DNA of 33,836 bases from CBDUXT01 sp965371245. Lineage in GTDB: Bacteria; Planctomycetota; Phycisphaerae; UBA1845. The stretch spans positions 1 to 33,836 of the forward strand of contig CBDUXT010000067.1 in the NCBI GenBank assembly GCA_965371245.1, given 5' to 3'. The notes under the pieces are model-generated. The model was not told the DNA's origin and did no database searches. It saw only the letters and a program-made list of their open reading frames with translations. Positions 32,522 to 33,836 of the stretch are shown piece by piece. Numbering within the stretch: the first letter of the stretch is position 1; each line of letters begins with the position of its first letter. Position numbers and translations under genes: made by a program.

Positions 32522-33613
32522 CTAAAGGTTTCCCCGCAGGCGCTGCTCCTCTTCGATGCTTACGAACAGGGCCTTGAAGTTGCCGATGCCGAAACCGCGG
32601 CAGCCGTGCCGCTGGATCACCTCGAAGAACAGCGTGGGCCGGTCCTGCATCGGCTGCGTGAAGATCTGAAGCAGGTACCCGTCCTCGTCCTTGTCGAGGA
32701 GAATGCCGAGTTCCTGGAGCTGATCCCAGTCCTCGCCAACGTCGCCGACGCGCTCCTTCATGTACTTGTAGTAGGTGTCCGGGATGCGCAGGAAGTCGAT
32801 GTCCCGCCGGCGCAGCTCCGTGACGGTCTCGTAGATGTTGGCCGTGGTCATGGCGATGTGCTGCACCCCGCCACCGTAGTGGTAGTCGAGATACTCCTCG
32901 ATCTGGCTTTTTCGCTTGCCTTCGGCCGGCTCGTTGATGGGGAACTTGCACTTGCCGGTTCCGTTCTCCATCACCTTGCTCATCAGCGCGCTGTATTCGG
33001 TGGAGATGTCCTCGTCCGTGAAGTGAGCGAGGTTGGAAAAGCCCATGACGTTGGCGAACCAGTCGGCCCAATAGTCCATCTCGCCGATGTAGACGTTGGT
33101 GACGACGTGGTCGATCGAGGCAAGACCGACCCCGGGGGCGCCGTGGGCGTCGATCGGTTGAAATCCCGGCGCGAACGTCCCGCGGTAGTTGCCGCGGTCC
33201 ACGAAACGGAAGACCAGGTCGCCGGCGTACTTGATTTCGCCGGTCACCAGCGTGCCGTTCTCGTCCTCGAGCGCCGTCGCCGGTTTGAGCACCGTCGCGC
33301 CGCGCGCCTGGGTCTCGCGGAGGGCGGCCTCCACATCGCCGACGGACAGGGCGATGGCCTTGACCGCGTCGCCGTGCAGGGCGCAGTGGCGACAGATGTC
33401 GCTGTCGGGCGTGAACGCGCTGGTCAGCACGAAGCGGACGTTGCCCTGCTCCATGACGTAGCTGGCGCGCTCGCGTGAGCCAGTTTCCAGCCCTGCCCTG
33501 GCGACGGGTTTGAAACCAAAGGTCTTGTCGTAAAAGTGAGCCGCCTGCTTGGCGTTGCCGACGTAGAACTCGACGTGGTCATAGCCCTTGATGGGCAGGA
33601 AGTCCTGGGTCAC
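32522..33613 (-). CDS. hpd: 4-hydroxyphenylpyruvate dioxygenase
   Basis: Iron(II) dioxygenase that turns 4-hydroxyphenylpyruvate into homogentisate. The two vicinal-oxygen-chelate domains are visible: an N-terminal one beginning IKGYDHVEFYVGNAKQAAHFY and the catalytic one. The 2-His-1-Glu iron site is complete: His in LASIDHVVTN (about 167), His in GGGVQHIAM (about 247) and Glu in LFFEVIQR (about 330). The hallmark C-terminal GFGIGNFKALF and RGNL are present. The frame is open to 33706, but GTG 33613 has GGAG 9 nt upstream and starts exactly at the conserved domain (MTQDFLPIKGYDH), giving 363 residues, the usual length. It leads the tyrosine-degradation gene group, with its promoter probably within 33614-33770. 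Confidence 0.95.
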   Translation of the reverse strand: MTQDFLPIKGYDHVEFYVGNAKQAAHFYDKTFGFKPVARAGLETGSRERASYVMEQGNVRFVLTSAFTPDSDICRHCALHGDAVKAIALSVGDVEAALRETQARGATVLKPATALEDENGTLVTGEIKYAGDLVFRFVDRGNYRGTFAPGFQPIDAHGAPGVGLASIDHVVTNVYIGEMDYWADWFANVMGFSNLAHFTDEDISTEYSALMSKVMENGTGKCKFPINEPAEGKRKSQIEEYLDYHYGGGVQHIAMTTANIYETVTELRRRDIDFLRIPDTYYKYMKERVGDVGEDWDQLQELGILLDKDEDGYLLQIFTQPMQDRPTLFFEVIQRHGCRGFGIGNFKALFVSIEEEQRLRGNL

Positions 33614-33772
33614 GTCAACCCGCTCCGAATCTTCACCGGTGATGAACTGCGCCGCGCTGCCCGGGTGAGGCGGGCCATGAAGCCGCGGCGCCGTGAGAGA
33701 ACACACGGTTCACCCGCCAGTGTACCACAACACGCCTTCGCCGACTACGGAGCAACGAGCCGGCGAGGTCGT

Positions 33773-33836
33773 GGGGGTGCGTGACCGAATCGGCGGGCAG
33801 TTTTCAGAGCACGGGGCGCGAGCCCTGTGACCGGTC
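33773..33836. repeat. Dispersed repeat with GNRA-loop hairpin (copy 2, cut by window end)
   Basis: Second copy of the 31068 element. It has a 3-base deletion (ATTGA to GG region) and a hairpin CACGGGGC / GCCCTGTG with a GCGA loop (33810-33829). Compared with copy 1, the fourth pair changes from C-G to G-T, so pairing is kept in RNA. It lies upstream of hpd. Confidence 0.7.

Noticed and set aside
1..33836. CRISPR array or phage-defence island
   Set aside because: No regularly spaced direct repeats or cas genes are seen; the only defence-like module is the toxin-antitoxin pair at 7264-8209.

Overview
This is a GC-rich bacterial chromosomal window with no rRNA or tRNA gene. Gene content points to Planctomycetota, probably a Phycisphaerae-like lineage. 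The main clues are a SpoVG with an inserted zinc ribbon directly behind ispE, a secreted protein ending in an IPTL-CTERM-like sorting signal, a paired set of large membrane GTPases, frequent GTG/TTG starts, and many short palindromic repeats between genes. The phylum is an inference; no marker gene here settles it.

Layout. 1-6166 (+): a tripartite RND efflux operon of permease (cut by the window start), periplasmic adaptor and outer-membrane TolC-like lipoprotein. 6170-6925 (-): a small family-2 glycosyltransferase. 7264-8209 (-): a likely toxin-antitoxin pair with a Panacea-domain antitoxin. 8562-10577 (+): ispE and spoVG, abutting. 10623-10943 (-): ribosomal protein L21. 11602-13307 (-): a secreted FG-GAP/Cys-rich/IPTL protein broken by a frameshift. 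13640-17582 (-): two overlapping dynamin-like GTPase genes led by a 55-residue small protein. 18174-20687 (+): clpC. 21119-27456 (+): a membrane protein, an ABC exporter ATPase and permease, and an SppA-type lipoprotein peptidase. 27576-28125: a decayed patch with an IS630 transposase remnant facing a glutamine synthetase C-terminal remnant. 28161-33613 (-): acyl-CoA-reductase-like ALDH, LuxE/PaaK-like ligase, homogentisate dioxygenase and 4-hydroxyphenylpyruvate dioxygenase.

How genes work together. The efflux genes form one export machine. ispE supplies isoprenoid precursors, and its coupling to spoVG echoes the Bacillus ispE-spoVG neighbourhood. HPPD and HGD carry tyrosine through homogentisate to ring cleavage, and the adjoining ligase and Glu-less ALDH suggest an extra carboxylate-activation or reduction branch. 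The two GTPases probably act as a hetero-pair on membranes.

The most interesting points are two genes (ispE and the glycosyltransferase) whose best start codon appears to be ACG, the paired dynamin-like GTPases with a short unannotated gene in front, the SpoVG with a long disordered tail carrying a repeated FG-x-G-L/I motif, the Panacea toxin-antitoxin module, and at least four families of dispersed hairpin repeats.
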